NCBI GenBank assembly: GCA_044234625.1
Contig: JBIIIP010000016.1
Coordinates: forward strand, 1 to 35,992
DNA length: 35,992 nt
Direction of reading: 5' to 3'
From: CACORA01 sp044234625
GTDB taxonomy: Bacteria > Planctomycetota > Planctomycetia > Pirellulales > UBA1268
Numbering within the stretch: the stretch's first letter is position 1; each line of letters opens with the position of its first letter. The notes beneath the pieces were generated by a model that saw nothing but the letters and a program-made list of their open reading frames with translations, was not told where the DNA came from and did not search any database. The position numbers were made by a program, and so were the translations under genes. Of the stretch, positions 1 through 6,539 are shown one piece after another.

Positions 1-2
1 GC

Positions 3-143
3 TCGATGGGCGACCTCATCGCCGAAGTGCTGATCGTGCTGCCGGCGGCCGCCGATGCGGCCGCGCGGCAGCGGCTCCTGGAGGCGGCCAAGGCCGCGGA
101 TGCGGCCGACGGGGCGGGCGTCCGGTCGCAGCTGCGATGGTGA
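3..143 (+). CDS. C-terminal end of a DnaJ-like co-chaperone (partial)
   Basis: Reading frame open from the window edge to a TGA at 141-143. The visible 46 residues contain a GDLIAEVLIVLP stretch followed by a charged helix (ARQRLLEAAK). This matches the last strand and helix of the DnaJ C-terminal substrate-binding domain, where a GDL-x-V-x-V-x-P motif precedes the dimerisation helix. The J-domain itself would lie outside the window, so the assignment rests on this short tail only. Its stop codon overlaps the start region of rnpA, suggesting joint transcription. It could also be the tail of an unrelated beta-rich protein. Confidence 0.5.
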   Translation, partial: SMGDLIAEVLIVLPAAADAAARQRLLEAAKAADAADGAGVRSQLRW

Positions 144-520
144 TGGCATCCGCACGGCGATTCTCCCGGGCGGCGCGGCTGCTGCGGCCTGCCGATTTCC
201 AGCGCGTCTACGGCGAGCGCCGGTCCGCCGCCAGCGGCCCGCTCGTGGTGTATGCCGCGCGGCGCGATGGCGGGCCGATCGGTCCGCGGCTGGGGTTGTC
301 GGTCTCGCGGCGGATCGGCACCGCGGTGGTGCGCAACGCGTGGAAGCGGCGGCTCCGCGAGGCGTTTCGCCATGTGCAGTCCGACCTGCCCCCGGGCCAC
401 GATTTCATCGTGGTCGTGCGGTCGGGCCGGCCACAGCCGGGGGCCGACGGCGCCCGGCTCACGGAGCGATTGCTCACCGATCTCGCCGCCCGCGCGGCCG
501 GCCGCAGGCCTCCGTCATGA
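137..520 (+). CDS. rnpA: Ribonuclease P protein component
   Basis: Basic protein of 127 aa that assists the RNase P RNA in maturing tRNA 5' ends. The signature RNAWKRRLREAFR at about residues 67-79 is the family's RNR motif, and FSRAARLLRPADFQRVY near the N-terminus is the usual opening strand/helix. Length is typical. ATG codons at 137 and 143 are both in frame; the second overlaps the upstream stop as TGATG, and neither has a clear ribosome binding site. The gene overlaps yidD by 4 bp (ATGA). The usual rpmH partner is not visible directly upstream; a DnaJ-like tail takes that place. Confidence 0.93.
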   Translation: MVMASARRFSRAARLLRPADFQRVYGERRSAASGPLVVYAARRDGGPIGPRLGLSVSRRIGTAVVRNAWKRRLREAFRHVQSDLPPGHDFIVVVRSGRPQPGADGARLTERLLTDLAARAAGRRPPS

Positions 521-780
521 CCGTGTCACCGCGGCACGTCATGCGTGTGATCGGCCGCCTGCTGGACCGGTCTGCAGTGGCGGTACTGATCGGCATGGTG
601 GCTCTCTACAAGGCCACGCTCAGCCCGCTCCTGGGGAGGCACTGCCGGTTCGAACCGACGTGCAGCCTCTATTTCCGCTCTGCAGTGGAGCGGTATGGGG
701 CGATCCGCGGCAGCTGGCGCGGCATCAAGCGGATCTGCCGCTGCCATCCCTGGCATCCCGGCGGCTACGACCCGCCCTGA
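517..780 (+). CDS. yidD: Membrane protein insertion efficiency factor YidD
   Basis: Small protein (87 aa) of the YidD family, thought to help YidC insert inner-membrane proteins. It has a hydrophobic N-terminal helix (AVAVLIGMVALYKATLSPLL) and the family hallmarks CRFEPTCSLYFRSAVERYG, KRICRCHPWHPGGYDPP, with the conserved cysteines. ATG at 517 overlaps the rnpA stop (ATGA), which fits translational coupling and the common rnpA-yidD order. A second in-frame ATG at 541 is possible. The 3' end overlaps the convergent Nudix gene by 16 bp. Confidence 0.93.
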   Translation: MTVSPRHVMRVIGRLLDRSAVAVLIGMVALYKATLSPLLGRHCRFEPTCSLYFRSAVERYGAIRGSWRGIKRICRCHPWHPGGYDPP

Positions 781-1160
781 CCCGCGCGCAGCCAGGCGAG
801 CACGCCGGCATTGGCAGCGGGAAACCGCGCGGGCTGCAGGTCGGCGATGGCGACCCACGCATAGGGCGGTCGCGGCGTGGCCGCGGGCTCGCGAGGCCGC
901 GCCAGGAAGAAAGCCACCTCGATGGCGCCGCTGGAGGCCCGCGCCGTCGCGGTATCGATTCCCTCGAACACGTCGATGGCGAGGCCCGTCTCCTCGGCAC
1001 ATTCGCGGGCCGCCGCCTCGCGCGGCGTCTCCCCGGGCTCCACCTTGCCTCCCGGAAACTCGTCGCACCCGGCGGCGTCGGTCGCCGCGGGGCTCCGCCT
1101 GCCAACGAGCACGCGGCCGGCGTCGAGCACCACGGCGACGGCGATCCTCACCGGCTGCAC
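765..1160 (-). CDS. Nudix hydrolase, MutT-like
   Basis: Protein of 131 aa with a complete Nudix box at residues 38-60: G38, E44, R52-E53, E56-E57, G59 and L60 fit G-x5-E-x7-RE-U-x-EE-x-G-U, except that Cys54 sits at the usual aliphatic position. DEFPGGK just before it resembles the EFPGGK of MutT-type (8-oxo-dGTP) enzymes, so nucleotide-pool cleaning is the likeliest role; the substrate is inferred. The start is GTG at 1160 without a good ribosome binding site. It lies 18 bp downstream of fabI on the same strand, so the two are probably cotranscribed. Confidence 0.88.
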   Translation of the reverse strand: MQPVRIAVAVVLDAGRVLVGRRSPAATDAAGCDEFPGGKVEPGETPREAAARECAEETGLAIDVFEGIDTATARASSGAIEVAFFLARPREPAATPRPPYAWVAIADLQPARFPAANAGVLAWLRAGQGGS

Positions 1161-1178
1161 GGCGTTGCGCTGCCGCGA

Positions 1179-2006
1179 TCAGCCGGCGGGCTTCTGGATC
1201 AGGTCGAGCAGCCGGCCGGGCGAGCCCATGATGTTGTAGCCGGCATCGACGTGCATGATCTCGCCAGTGATGCCCGCCGAATCGCGCGACAGCAGGAAGG
1301 CGCCCGCCTTGCCCACCTCCTCGTGGGTGATGTTGCGGCCCATGGGTGACATGTGCTCGTACATCCCGAGCATCTCCTCCACGCCGGCGCCGCGGCCGGC
1401 GAGCGTGCGCAGCGGGCCCGCGCTGATGGCGTTCACCCGCACTCCGGAAGGCCCGAGGTCGAAAGCCATGTATTTCACGCAGGTGTCGAGCGTGGCCTTG
1501 CACACGCCCATGATGTTGTAGCCCGGCACGACCTTCTCGCCGCCGTAGTAGGTGAGCGTGAGGATCGAGGCATCCTTGGTGAGGATGTGGCGGGCGAGGC
1601 GACCCACGGCGAGGAGGCTGTAGGCGCTTGTCTCCATCGCGATCCGGAAGCCCTCGCGGCTGCAGTTGGTGGTCTCGCCCTTGAGGTCCTCCATCGGCGC
1701 ATAGGCGATCGAGTGGACGAGGAAATCGATCGTGCCGAACTCGTCGCGGGCCCGGGTCATCACGGCCGCGATCTGCTCGTCGCTCGACACGTCCATGGGC
1801 ACGAGGAACTTGGCGTTCGGCTCGGGGTCGGTGAGCTGGGCCACGCGGCGCCGGTTGCGCTGCCGCTCGTCGTCGGGCTTGTCGGGGAGATGGGAGAAGC
1901 CGATCTGGCCTCCGGCATCGAGGATCTCCTTGGCGATCGCCCAAGCGATCGAGTGATCGTTGGCCACCCCGAGCACCAGCCCCTTCATTCCGGCGAACCT
2001 GCCCAT
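1179..2006 (-). CDS. fabI: Enoyl-[acyl-carrier-protein] reductase (NADH), FabI type
   Basis: 275-aa short-chain dehydrogenase of the FabI class, catalysing the last reduction step in each fatty-acid elongation cycle in the cytoplasm. The N-terminus has GLVLGVANDHSIAWAIA, the FabI nucleotide-binding loop (G-x5-S-I-A). Tyr153, Tyr163 and Lys170 keep the FabI spacing (Y-x9-Y-x6-K) of the E. coli enzyme. HSIAYAP near residue 98 is also typical. ATG at 2006 has GGAG about 10 bp upstream; a second Met at residue 7 is an alternative. First gene of a probable fabI-Nudix unit, with a promoter-like sequence just upstream. Confidence 0.95.
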   Translation of the reverse strand: MGRFAGMKGLVLGVANDHSIAWAIAKEILDAGGQIGFSHLPDKPDDERQRNRRRVAQLTDPEPNAKFLVPMDVSSDEQIAAVMTRARDEFGTIDFLVHSIAYAPMEDLKGETTNCSREGFRIAMETSAYSLLAVGRLARHILTKDASILTLTYYGGEKVVPGYNIMGVCKATLDTCVKYMAFDLGPSGVRVNAISAGPLRTLAGRGAGVEEMLGMYEHMSPMGRNITHEEVGKAGAFLLSRDSAGITGEIMHVDAGYNIMGSPGRLLDLIQKPAG

Positions 2007-2053
2007 GTATCGAATTCTCCGCGTGGGTCGAAACCGTTCCGTGCGAGTGCGGA

Positions 2054-2082
2054 AATGTATCCGGACTGCGGCAAACCCTCAA
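2054..2082 (-). promoter_or_regulatory. Possible sigma-70-type promoter for fabI
   Basis: On the minus strand, TTGAGG (2082-2077) and TACATT (2059-2054) are separated by 17 bp. This would start transcription about 40 bp before the fabI ATG. Each box matches the consensus at four of six positions; prediction only. Confidence 0.35.
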
Positions 2083-2112
2083 CGCGAGACGCCGCGAGAC
2101 ATGCGGCGCCCC

Positions 2113-2141
2113 TTGTCGCCCGCCTTGGCCGCAGGTAGAAA
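2113..2141 (+). promoter_or_regulatory. Possible sigma-70-type promoter for tRNA-Lys
   Basis: TTGTCG (2113-2118) and TAGAAA (2136-2141) are 17 bp apart. The predicted start lies about 5 bp before the mature tRNA 5' end at 2153. The boxes are imperfect but the placement is right. Confidence 0.4.
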
Positions 2142-2152
2142 ACGGGTAATCA

Positions 2153-2226
2153 GCCCCGTTAGCTCAATTGGTCAGAGCATCTGACTCTTAATCAGAGGGT
2201 TCTTGGTTCGAGTCCAAGACGGGGCA
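2153..2226 (+). tRNA. tRNA-Lys (anticodon CTT)
   Basis: A 74-nt cloverleaf. The acceptor stem GCCCCGT pairs perfectly with ACGGGGC, with discriminator A at 2226. The D-arm is GCTC/GAGC, the anticodon stem TCTGA/TCAGA closes the loop CTCTTAA with anticodon CTT at 2187-2189 (reads AAG, lysine), and the T-arm CTTGG/CCAAG encloses TTCGAGT. CCA is not encoded. Its 3' part from position 2183 is repeated exactly at 10721-10764, so this gene is the attachment site of the element that follows. The intact gene lies on the integrase side, so its present 3' part came from the element. Confidence 0.97.
2183..2226 (+). repeat. attL: 44-bp core repeat inside tRNA-Lys
   Basis: Identical over 44 bp to 10721-10764. 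It begins inside the 5' strand of the anticodon stem and covers the anticodon loop, T-arm and acceptor 3' strand to the discriminator base. Identity stops at once on both sides (T versus C before, C versus T after), so strand exchange occurred within this block, possibly at the anticodon loop. Confidence 0.95.
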
Positions 2227-2251
2227 CTAAAGAAATCCCGGGAAAAAACGC

Positions 2252-2280
2252 AAAAAACGCCCTCATAAAGGGCGTTTTTT
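2252..2280 (+). terminator. Rho-independent terminator after tRNA-Lys
   Basis: Perfect 12-bp stem, AAAAAACGCCCT (2252-2263) with AGGGCGTTTTTT (2269-2280), and a 5-nt loop. The T6 tract follows the GC-rich stem and an A6 tract precedes it, so it should work in both directions. It ends the tRNA transcript and is now supplied by the element. Confidence 0.9.
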
Positions 2281-2346
2281 CATGCGCTCACGGCTCGGCA
2301 TCTTTTCACTCTTTTTCCGGCTTTTTTGATGCCGATAGACTTGGCG

Positions 2347-2366
2347 GGTAGCCCAGAGGTAGCCCA
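2347..2366 (+). repeat. Left arm-type repeat, putative integrase binding site
   Basis: GGTAGCCCAGAGGTAGCCCA holds two GGTAGCCCA units with an 11-bp period (about one helical turn). The same 20 bp occurs in the same orientation at 10652-10671, near the other end. It lies between the core site and the integrase gene, as arm-type sites of tyrosine integrases do. Confidence 0.7.
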
Positions 2367-2393
2367 GACTCCCCCTCTGACTCGGAGCCCGCC

Positions 2394-3782
2394 ATGCCGG
2401 CAACTGCGAAAGAGCCTGTTTTTTCCGATCCCGACTGCCGATCGTTCCGTTTTACCGTCGCCCGAATAGAGGCCGCCTGTCGTGCCGTGGCGGCTGGCGA
2501 TGCCGACACCGACGCCGAAGGCAGACGGCAGTGGCGTGATTCCGACACGCCTGGTCTGTTCCTGCGGGCATCGCGCTCGGGCACTGCGGCGTACATGCTC
2601 TTCTACAAAAGGGACGGGCGGCCGATCCGAAAGGTGATCGGGCCCGTGGATGTCGTTTCGTTGTCAGAGGCCCGTGAGGCAGCCGGAGCGCTGCGGCACG
2701 ACCGTACACTGGCAGCCCAGGTGGCTCCCCGTGAGCGATCCGGCGACCTCAAGGGCAGGATGATCGGCACGACGTTTGAGGCGTACATCGCCGACGCCGA
2801 GGCGGGCCTGTTCAAGCTCGGCCGGCGAAAGCAGCCGATCACCGATCGCACGGCGAAGAACTACCGCGACACCTACAACGCAACGCTGGCGATCCATGGC
2901 GAGAAAACGCTGCAGTGGCTCGCCGAAAATGTCGCTCGCCTGCACCGTGAAATCGGCACGACACCGGGCAAGCCCCGCGGCAAGAGTAAGAAGGTTATCC
3001 CAGGTGGCCGACCGTATCAGGCGAACCGAATGATGCAGACCGCCCGCAACGTGTTCACCTACGCTGCAAGCAAAGGCTGGTGGACGCGGCCGAATCCTTG
3101 CGTCGATGCGGCGACCGGCGGGATGGTGGCGAAGTTTGCCGAACATTCACGGGATCGAATTCTGAGCGATGAGGAGGAGGAGCGGCTTGGCAAGGCGTTG
3201 CTTAATGAGCCCGCCCTGTGGCGTGATCTGTTTGCGCTTGCCCTGCTTACCGGCAGGCGCATGACGGCCGTTTGCAGGATGCAATGGGGCGATGTCGATC
3301 TTGGCCGGCGAATCTGGACGGTCCCGAGGCAGTACGTCAAAGGCCGAAAGAGCGCCCACGGCCTGCAGCTCGATGCTGACGCCATGGCGATTCTCAAGCA
3401 ACGCAAGACACAAGCGGATGATGGCTGCGAGTGGGTGTTTCCGGCCATCCGATCGCCTGGGCCCGTGACCTCATGGAAAACGGCCTGGGGGCGGATTCGG
3501 AAAAACGCTGGCCTCAAGCACAAGGATCGGGCTCGATCGGTCAGGCCGCATGACCTGCGGCGATCGTGGGGCAGTCGGCTTGTGGAAGCAGGCGTTCCCA
3601 CGGTCACAGTTAATCAGGCACTCGGCAACTCCCCGAACAGCGTGAGCATGACGGCGAAGGTCTACTTGCACGTTCCCGACACCGTTCAAGCGGCGGCGAT
3701 CGAGGCGGCGTACAACCGTCGCAAGGCTCGGAAGGCGAAGGCGAAACGCGCCGCCAAGCGGACGCCGAAGGTAAAGGCGTAG
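2394..3782 (+). CDS. int: P4-type tyrosine site-specific integrase
   Basis: 462-aa recombinase that integrates and excises the element at tRNA-Lys. The N-terminal ~100 residues form an arm-binding (DUF4102-like) domain: DSDTPGLFLRASRSGTAAYML, then FYKRDGRPIRKVIGPVDVVS. A core-binding SAM-like domain follows (about 120-230). Catalytic residues are Arg289 (TGRRM), a Lys near 321 (YVKGRK), His386-x-x-Arg389 (RPHDLRRSW) and the nucleophile Tyr424 (KVYLHV). The usual His/Trp of the third box is Asn412 (ALGNS). ATG at 2394 has GGAG at 2384-2387. The gene reads away from the tRNA, and the duplicated arm repeat lies just upstream, so binding there may also affect its expression. Confidence 0.95.
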   Translation: MPATAKEPVFSDPDCRSFRFTVARIEAACRAVAAGDADTDAEGRRQWRDSDTPGLFLRASRSGTAAYMLFYKRDGRPIRKVIGPVDVVSLSEAREAAGALRHDRTLAAQVAPRERSGDLKGRMIGTTFEAYIADAEAGLFKLGRRKQPITDRTAKNYRDTYNATLAIHGEKTLQWLAENVARLHREIGTTPGKPRGKSKKVIPGGRPYQANRMMQTARNVFTYAASKGWWTRPNPCVDAATGGMVAKFAEHSRDRILSDEEEERLGKALLNEPALWRDLFALALLTGRRMTAVCRMQWGDVDLGRRIWTVPRQYVKGRKSAHGLQLDADAMAILKQRKTQADDGCEWVFPAIRSPGPVTSWKTAWGRIRKNAGLKHKDRARSVRPHDLRRSWGSRLVEAGVPTVTVNQALGNSPNSVSMTAKVYLHVPDTVQAAAIEAAYNRRKARKAKAKRAAKRTPKVKA

Positions 3783-3831
3783 GCGCGCCGCCCTGGTGCC
3801 GGGCCGGATCATTTCGGCCCCGTGCCGACGA

Positions 3832-3859
3832 TTGACTCAGCGGCGGTGGCAGGGATACT
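3832..3859 (+). promoter_or_regulatory. Sigma-70-type promoter for the 112-aa element gene
   Basis: TTGACT (3832-3837), a 16-bp spacer, and GATACT (3854-3859) match the -35 and -10 consensus at five and four positions. The predicted start is about 30 bp before the ATG at 3898, leaving room for its AAGGA ribosome binding site. Confidence 0.55.
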
Positions 3860-3897
3860 TGCGCGCCGTTCGGCTCCACGCCTTCAAGGATGTTGCC

Positions 3898-4236
3898 ATG
3901 CCCCAGCGTATCCGCCTTCCGCATGCGATCCCGCACGAGTTGCGGAAACTGCTCGTGCGCATGGCTCGTGTTCAAGCCCAGGCGTCAGCCATCGGCCGCG
4001 TCTATGAAAATCCAGATGGCGTTGGCGGTGGGCTCGATGCCGATGGCGAAGGCAACAATTTCATCGACCGGGCGCGGCGCGGCGACCGGACGCTGCTCTA
4101 CGATTTCCTCGGCAACGCGCTCGATGAGTTGGGCGACATCAAGAGCGAGTTGGTTCGCATGGATGAGCGCGATGTCGGCAGCGTGGGAGAGGTGAACACT
4201 CGCCCATGCCACGGGGCAGGGCGGCGAAAAAAGTAG
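3898..4236 (+). CDS. Hypothetical element protein (112 aa)
   Basis: Not recognised. ATG at 3898 has a good AAGGA ribosome binding site 7 bp upstream and a promoter-like sequence before that, which supports this start over the longer frame from 3796. The protein is hydrophilic: a basic N-terminal half with a probable helix (HELRKLLVRMARVQAQASAIG), a short Gly/Asp-rich turn (GVGGGLDADGEG), an acidic helix (FLGNALDELGDIKSELVRMDE) and a basic tail ending GAGRRKK. No signal peptide or membrane segment. It is a single-gene unit with its own promoter and a terminator right after it, an arrangement common for element regulators; that role is a guess. Confidence 0.65.
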   Translation: MPQRIRLPHAIPHELRKLLVRMARVQAQASAIGRVYENPDGVGGGLDADGEGNNFIDRARRGDRTLLYDFLGNALDELGDIKSELVRMDERDVGSVGEVNTRPCHGAGRRKK

Positions 4237-4263
4237 CGCCGTCCTGAGCCCGAAGCAGGCGTG

Positions 4264-4291
4264 AAAGCCCCTGGAAAACAGGGGCTTTTTT
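4264..4291 (+). terminator. Rho-independent terminator after the 112-aa gene
   Basis: Stem AAAGCCCCTG (4264-4273) pairs with CAGGGGCTTT (4279-4288), loop GAAAA, with six T's in all (4286-4291). The T-run is followed by CATGCGC, as is the T-run of the terminator at 2252-2280. Confidence 0.9.
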
Positions 4292-4419
4292 CATGCGCCG
4301 GCGAGGCCAAAAAAATTTTCTGGAATTTCAGCAACCACACCCCCTGCGGGCTGTTTCGCTGCTTCTAGATGCTTGGTGTTGAAGCCTCACGGAGAGGCAG
4401 ACACCGGAGCAAAAAGAAC

Positions 4420-4755
4420 ATGACGACTTCGAATGTGATCGCTGCGGGCGGCACGGCGTTGCCCGATCGGCTTGTGGATCGTCCAACGGCGGCCGAGTTC
4501 CTCGGGCTCTCGCCGGCAACGCTGGCAACGTGGGCCTCGGCTGGTTGCGGCCCTGCCCTCGTGAAGATGAGCGCGGGGCGCTCGGGCGCTGTGCGGTATC
4601 GCCTCAGCGAATTGGAGCGATTCGCCACCGATCCCCAGGCATACCGGCGGCCGGTTGGCCGGTTCAACAAGCCTGCATCGCTGAAGCGCGGCGGGCAGCC
4701 CAATGTCTCGCTCGCCAAGGCCCGTCGGAAGCGCCACGGCAAGGCGAAGGGCTGA
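4420..4755 (+). CDS. Excisionase-like HTH (MerR/HTH_17 type) DNA-binding protein
   Basis: 111-aa protein with a short winged HTH fold of the excisionase/HTH_17 class at about residues 18-65: DRPTAAEFLGLSPATLATWA, a small wing (GPALVKMSAGRSGAVRY), then RLSELERFA. The basic C-terminal tail (KARRKRHGKAKG) would add nonspecific DNA contacts. Such proteins bend attachment-site DNA for excision or regulate element genes. ATG at 4420 has GGAG ten bases upstream; an upstream in-frame ATG at 4369 has less support. A paralogue with the same AAxFLGLS motif lies at 9842. Its place after int, with a separate leader, suits a recombination directionality factor; that is inference. Confidence 0.75.
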   Translation: MTTSNVIAAGGTALPDRLVDRPTAAEFLGLSPATLATWASAGCGPALVKMSAGRSGAVRYRLSELERFATDPQAYRRPVGRFNKPASLKRGGQPNVSLAKARRKRHGKAKG

Positions 4756-4763
4756 AACGAAAA

Positions 4764-4795
4764 ACGCCCCGGCCGTTGTGAGCGGCGCGGGGCGT
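4764..4795. terminator. Strong hairpin, terminator-like (minus-strand polarity)
   Basis: ACGCCCCG (4764-4771) pairs with CGGGGCGT (4788-4795) and GCCG (4772-4775) with CGGC (4783-4786), with one bulged G. A-rich sequence just before it becomes a T-run on the minus strand, so it would terminate leftward transcription best. It lies between two plus-strand genes and may only attenuate readthrough or protect RNA ends. Confidence 0.5.
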
Positions 4796-4831
4796 GAGGC
4801 GAACAACTTCACTCTATCAGACGAGGCGAAC

Positions 4832-5407
4832 ATGAACGAGACGAGATACGCCCAGCTCTGCCGGCTGCAACGCGAGGAACGGCAAACGGCGAAGGCGTTG
4901 TACGGATGGAACCATCCGCACAATGTCGCGCGGGCGAGAGGACAAGGCGGCGAGTCCTTCTACGAGCACCCGATGCACTGCCATCCCGGCCGTATCGGGA
5001 TGGTGATCGAGGATCGGGAATGGCTTGTTCACCCACGGAACCGCGATGTCGTGAAACAACTCTGGGCGCTGCTGCTTGCGGCCCCGAGAACGATCAGCGG
5101 CAACTACGGCAACCTGTCCACCGATCAGCTCGACGATGTCGGTGTTCCCGACTGCTTGATTTCACACTGGCGCGATGTGCGGTACGGTGCCGATGGCAGC
5201 CGCGAGGAAATCATTCCGGGCTCAATCATCGCTCGTGACCTGGAGCTGCTCGGCCTGTCGCACGACGCCGTGATGAGCGGCATCGTCAAGCAGCCGGTGA
5301 AGCGGGATGCAAGCCGGCCGAAGGTTGCCAAGCCATCGCGGCCGGCAACGCCCGTTGAGCCCCTCGTGATTCGCCGTCGCGGCGAGGGGGTGGCGCGTGG
5401 GGGCTGA
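4832..5407 (+). CDS. Hypothetical protein preceding the element ATPase (191 aa)
   Basis: Not recognised. ATG at 4832 has a GAGG ribosome binding site 6 bp upstream. The N-terminal part is a charged helix (LCRLQREERQTAKALYGWN), followed by an aromatic/His-rich section (FYEHPMHCHPGRIG) and a mixed domain to about residue 150. The C-terminal ~40 residues are basic and proline-rich, probably disordered. The 3' end overlaps the ATPase gene by 11 bp, so the two are coupled in translation. By position it could assist replication, for example as a loader or accessory factor, but no motif shows this. Confidence 0.7.
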   Translation: MNETRYAQLCRLQREERQTAKALYGWNHPHNVARARGQGGESFYEHPMHCHPGRIGMVIEDREWLVHPRNRDVVKQLWALLLAAPRTISGNYGNLSTDQLDDVGVPDCLISHWRDVRYGADGSREEIIPGSIIARDLELLGLSHDAVMSGIVKQPVKRDASRPKVAKPSRPATPVEPLVIRRRGEGVARGG

Positions 5408-6539
5408 AAACAGCGGACTGACGATCGAGTGGGAGGGTGTCGGCAACGGCAGTAGGGCTCGTCTGACCGTTGCCCGTGGCGATGCCAATGTTGTCGAGGA
5501 CATCGAGGTGATCGACCTCGGCAAGTGGCGGGAGCGAGTCTCCTACGCTCGCCGGCTGGTCGAGGACGGCGTTGTGCCGTGGTCGCAAGAGGATGTTGAG
5601 CGCGAGCTGCTGAGGATCGCGGCCGAGCGCTGCGGCCTGCGATCGCCACCGGCACCGCCACCGCCCACGCTGATCGACGCCCTGGATGAGTGGGAGCGGC
5701 ACGAGAGTTCGCCCACGGTCTGCACAGGCTTTCAGCCCCTCGATAGCCTCGCTGCCGGCGAGTTGCCGGGTGGTCTGGCGCTGGGCACGATCACTGTGTT
5801 GCTCGGGCCCCCGGCTGCCGGGAAATCCGCGCTCGCCCTGCAGGCGGCCGTGGGGGCGCTGCTTGGCGATCCCGACCTGCGGGTGCTGTGGGCCCGTGGC
5901 GAAATGTCGGCCGACGCGCTGGCTGCGAGGGCGATTGCCGTGGGCAGTGTGCTGCTCGGCGAAGGCTCGCCGGTCACGGTGGGCGCTGCCAAGCGCCGGC
6001 GGCCCGACGCGAAGGCCGTCGCCGACGAGCTGCGGCACCGGATCGCCGAGAGGCTCGTGATCCTGCCCCCCGTGCTGACGCCGGATCGGATTGAGCAGGC
6101 CGTGGCGGCCTCGGGGGCGCGGCTCGCCGTGATCGACTATCTGCAGCTCGTGCGGCTGCCCGACGCTGCTGACACCCGTACCGAGGTTGACGGCGTGATG
6201 GCTCGCCTGCGGGTGATGTCATTAGAGCGCGGCTGCGCCACGCTGCTCATCAGCAACATCGGCAAGGCGATCGACGCGAACAGCCGTATCGGGAGCCTCG
6301 GCAAACATTCATCCCAGGTGGATTTCGACGCCGACATGGTGCTGCTTGGGCAGCCCGACGCCGAGCCCGACCACAACGGCAACATGCCGGTGAAGTGGCT
6401 CTGCAAAAAGCATCGGCACGGGCAGGCCCGCGACCTCAATACGCTCTTCGACGGCGACCGGCAGGTGTTCACCGACGCCGAGGCGGCCGAGCCCTTCGAT
6501 GAGTTTGGATCATTTGCGCCGCAGGGGACACGGCGATGA
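5397..6539 (+). CDS. DnaB-like RecA-fold ATPase, putative replicative helicase of the element
   Basis: 380-aa protein. Residues about 105-360 resemble the DnaB C-terminal motor: TGFQPLDSLAAGELPGG, Walker A GPPAAGKS (137-144), RGEMSADALAARAIA (DnaB has LEMS at this place, Glu169 aligning with the catalytic Glu), Walker B LAVIDYLQL (Asp247), and a C-terminal KKHRHGQARDLNTLFDGD like DnaB's K-R-x-G-x...FDG end. The N-terminal ~100 residues are not the usual DnaB domain. It begins with GTG inside the previous gene and overlaps the initiator gene by 4 bp (ATGA), as in a helicase-initiator module. RepA/RSF1010-type hexameric helicases are a close alternative. Confidence 0.82.
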   Translation: MGAENSGLTIEWEGVGNGSRARLTVARGDANVVEDIEVIDLGKWRERVSYARRLVEDGVVPWSQEDVERELLRIAAERCGLRSPPAPPPPTLIDALDEWERHESSPTVCTGFQPLDSLAAGELPGGLALGTITVLLGPPAAGKSALALQAAVGALLGDPDLRVLWARGEMSADALAARAIAVGSVLLGEGSPVTVGAAKRRRPDAKAVADELRHRIAERLVILPPVLTPDRIEQAVAASGARLAVIDYLQLVRLPDAADTRTEVDGVMARLRVMSLERGCATLLISNIGKAIDANSRIGSLGKHSSQVDFDADMVLLGQPDAEPDHNGNMPVKWLCKKHRHGQARDLNTLFDGDRQVFTDAEAAEPFDEFGSFAPQGTRR

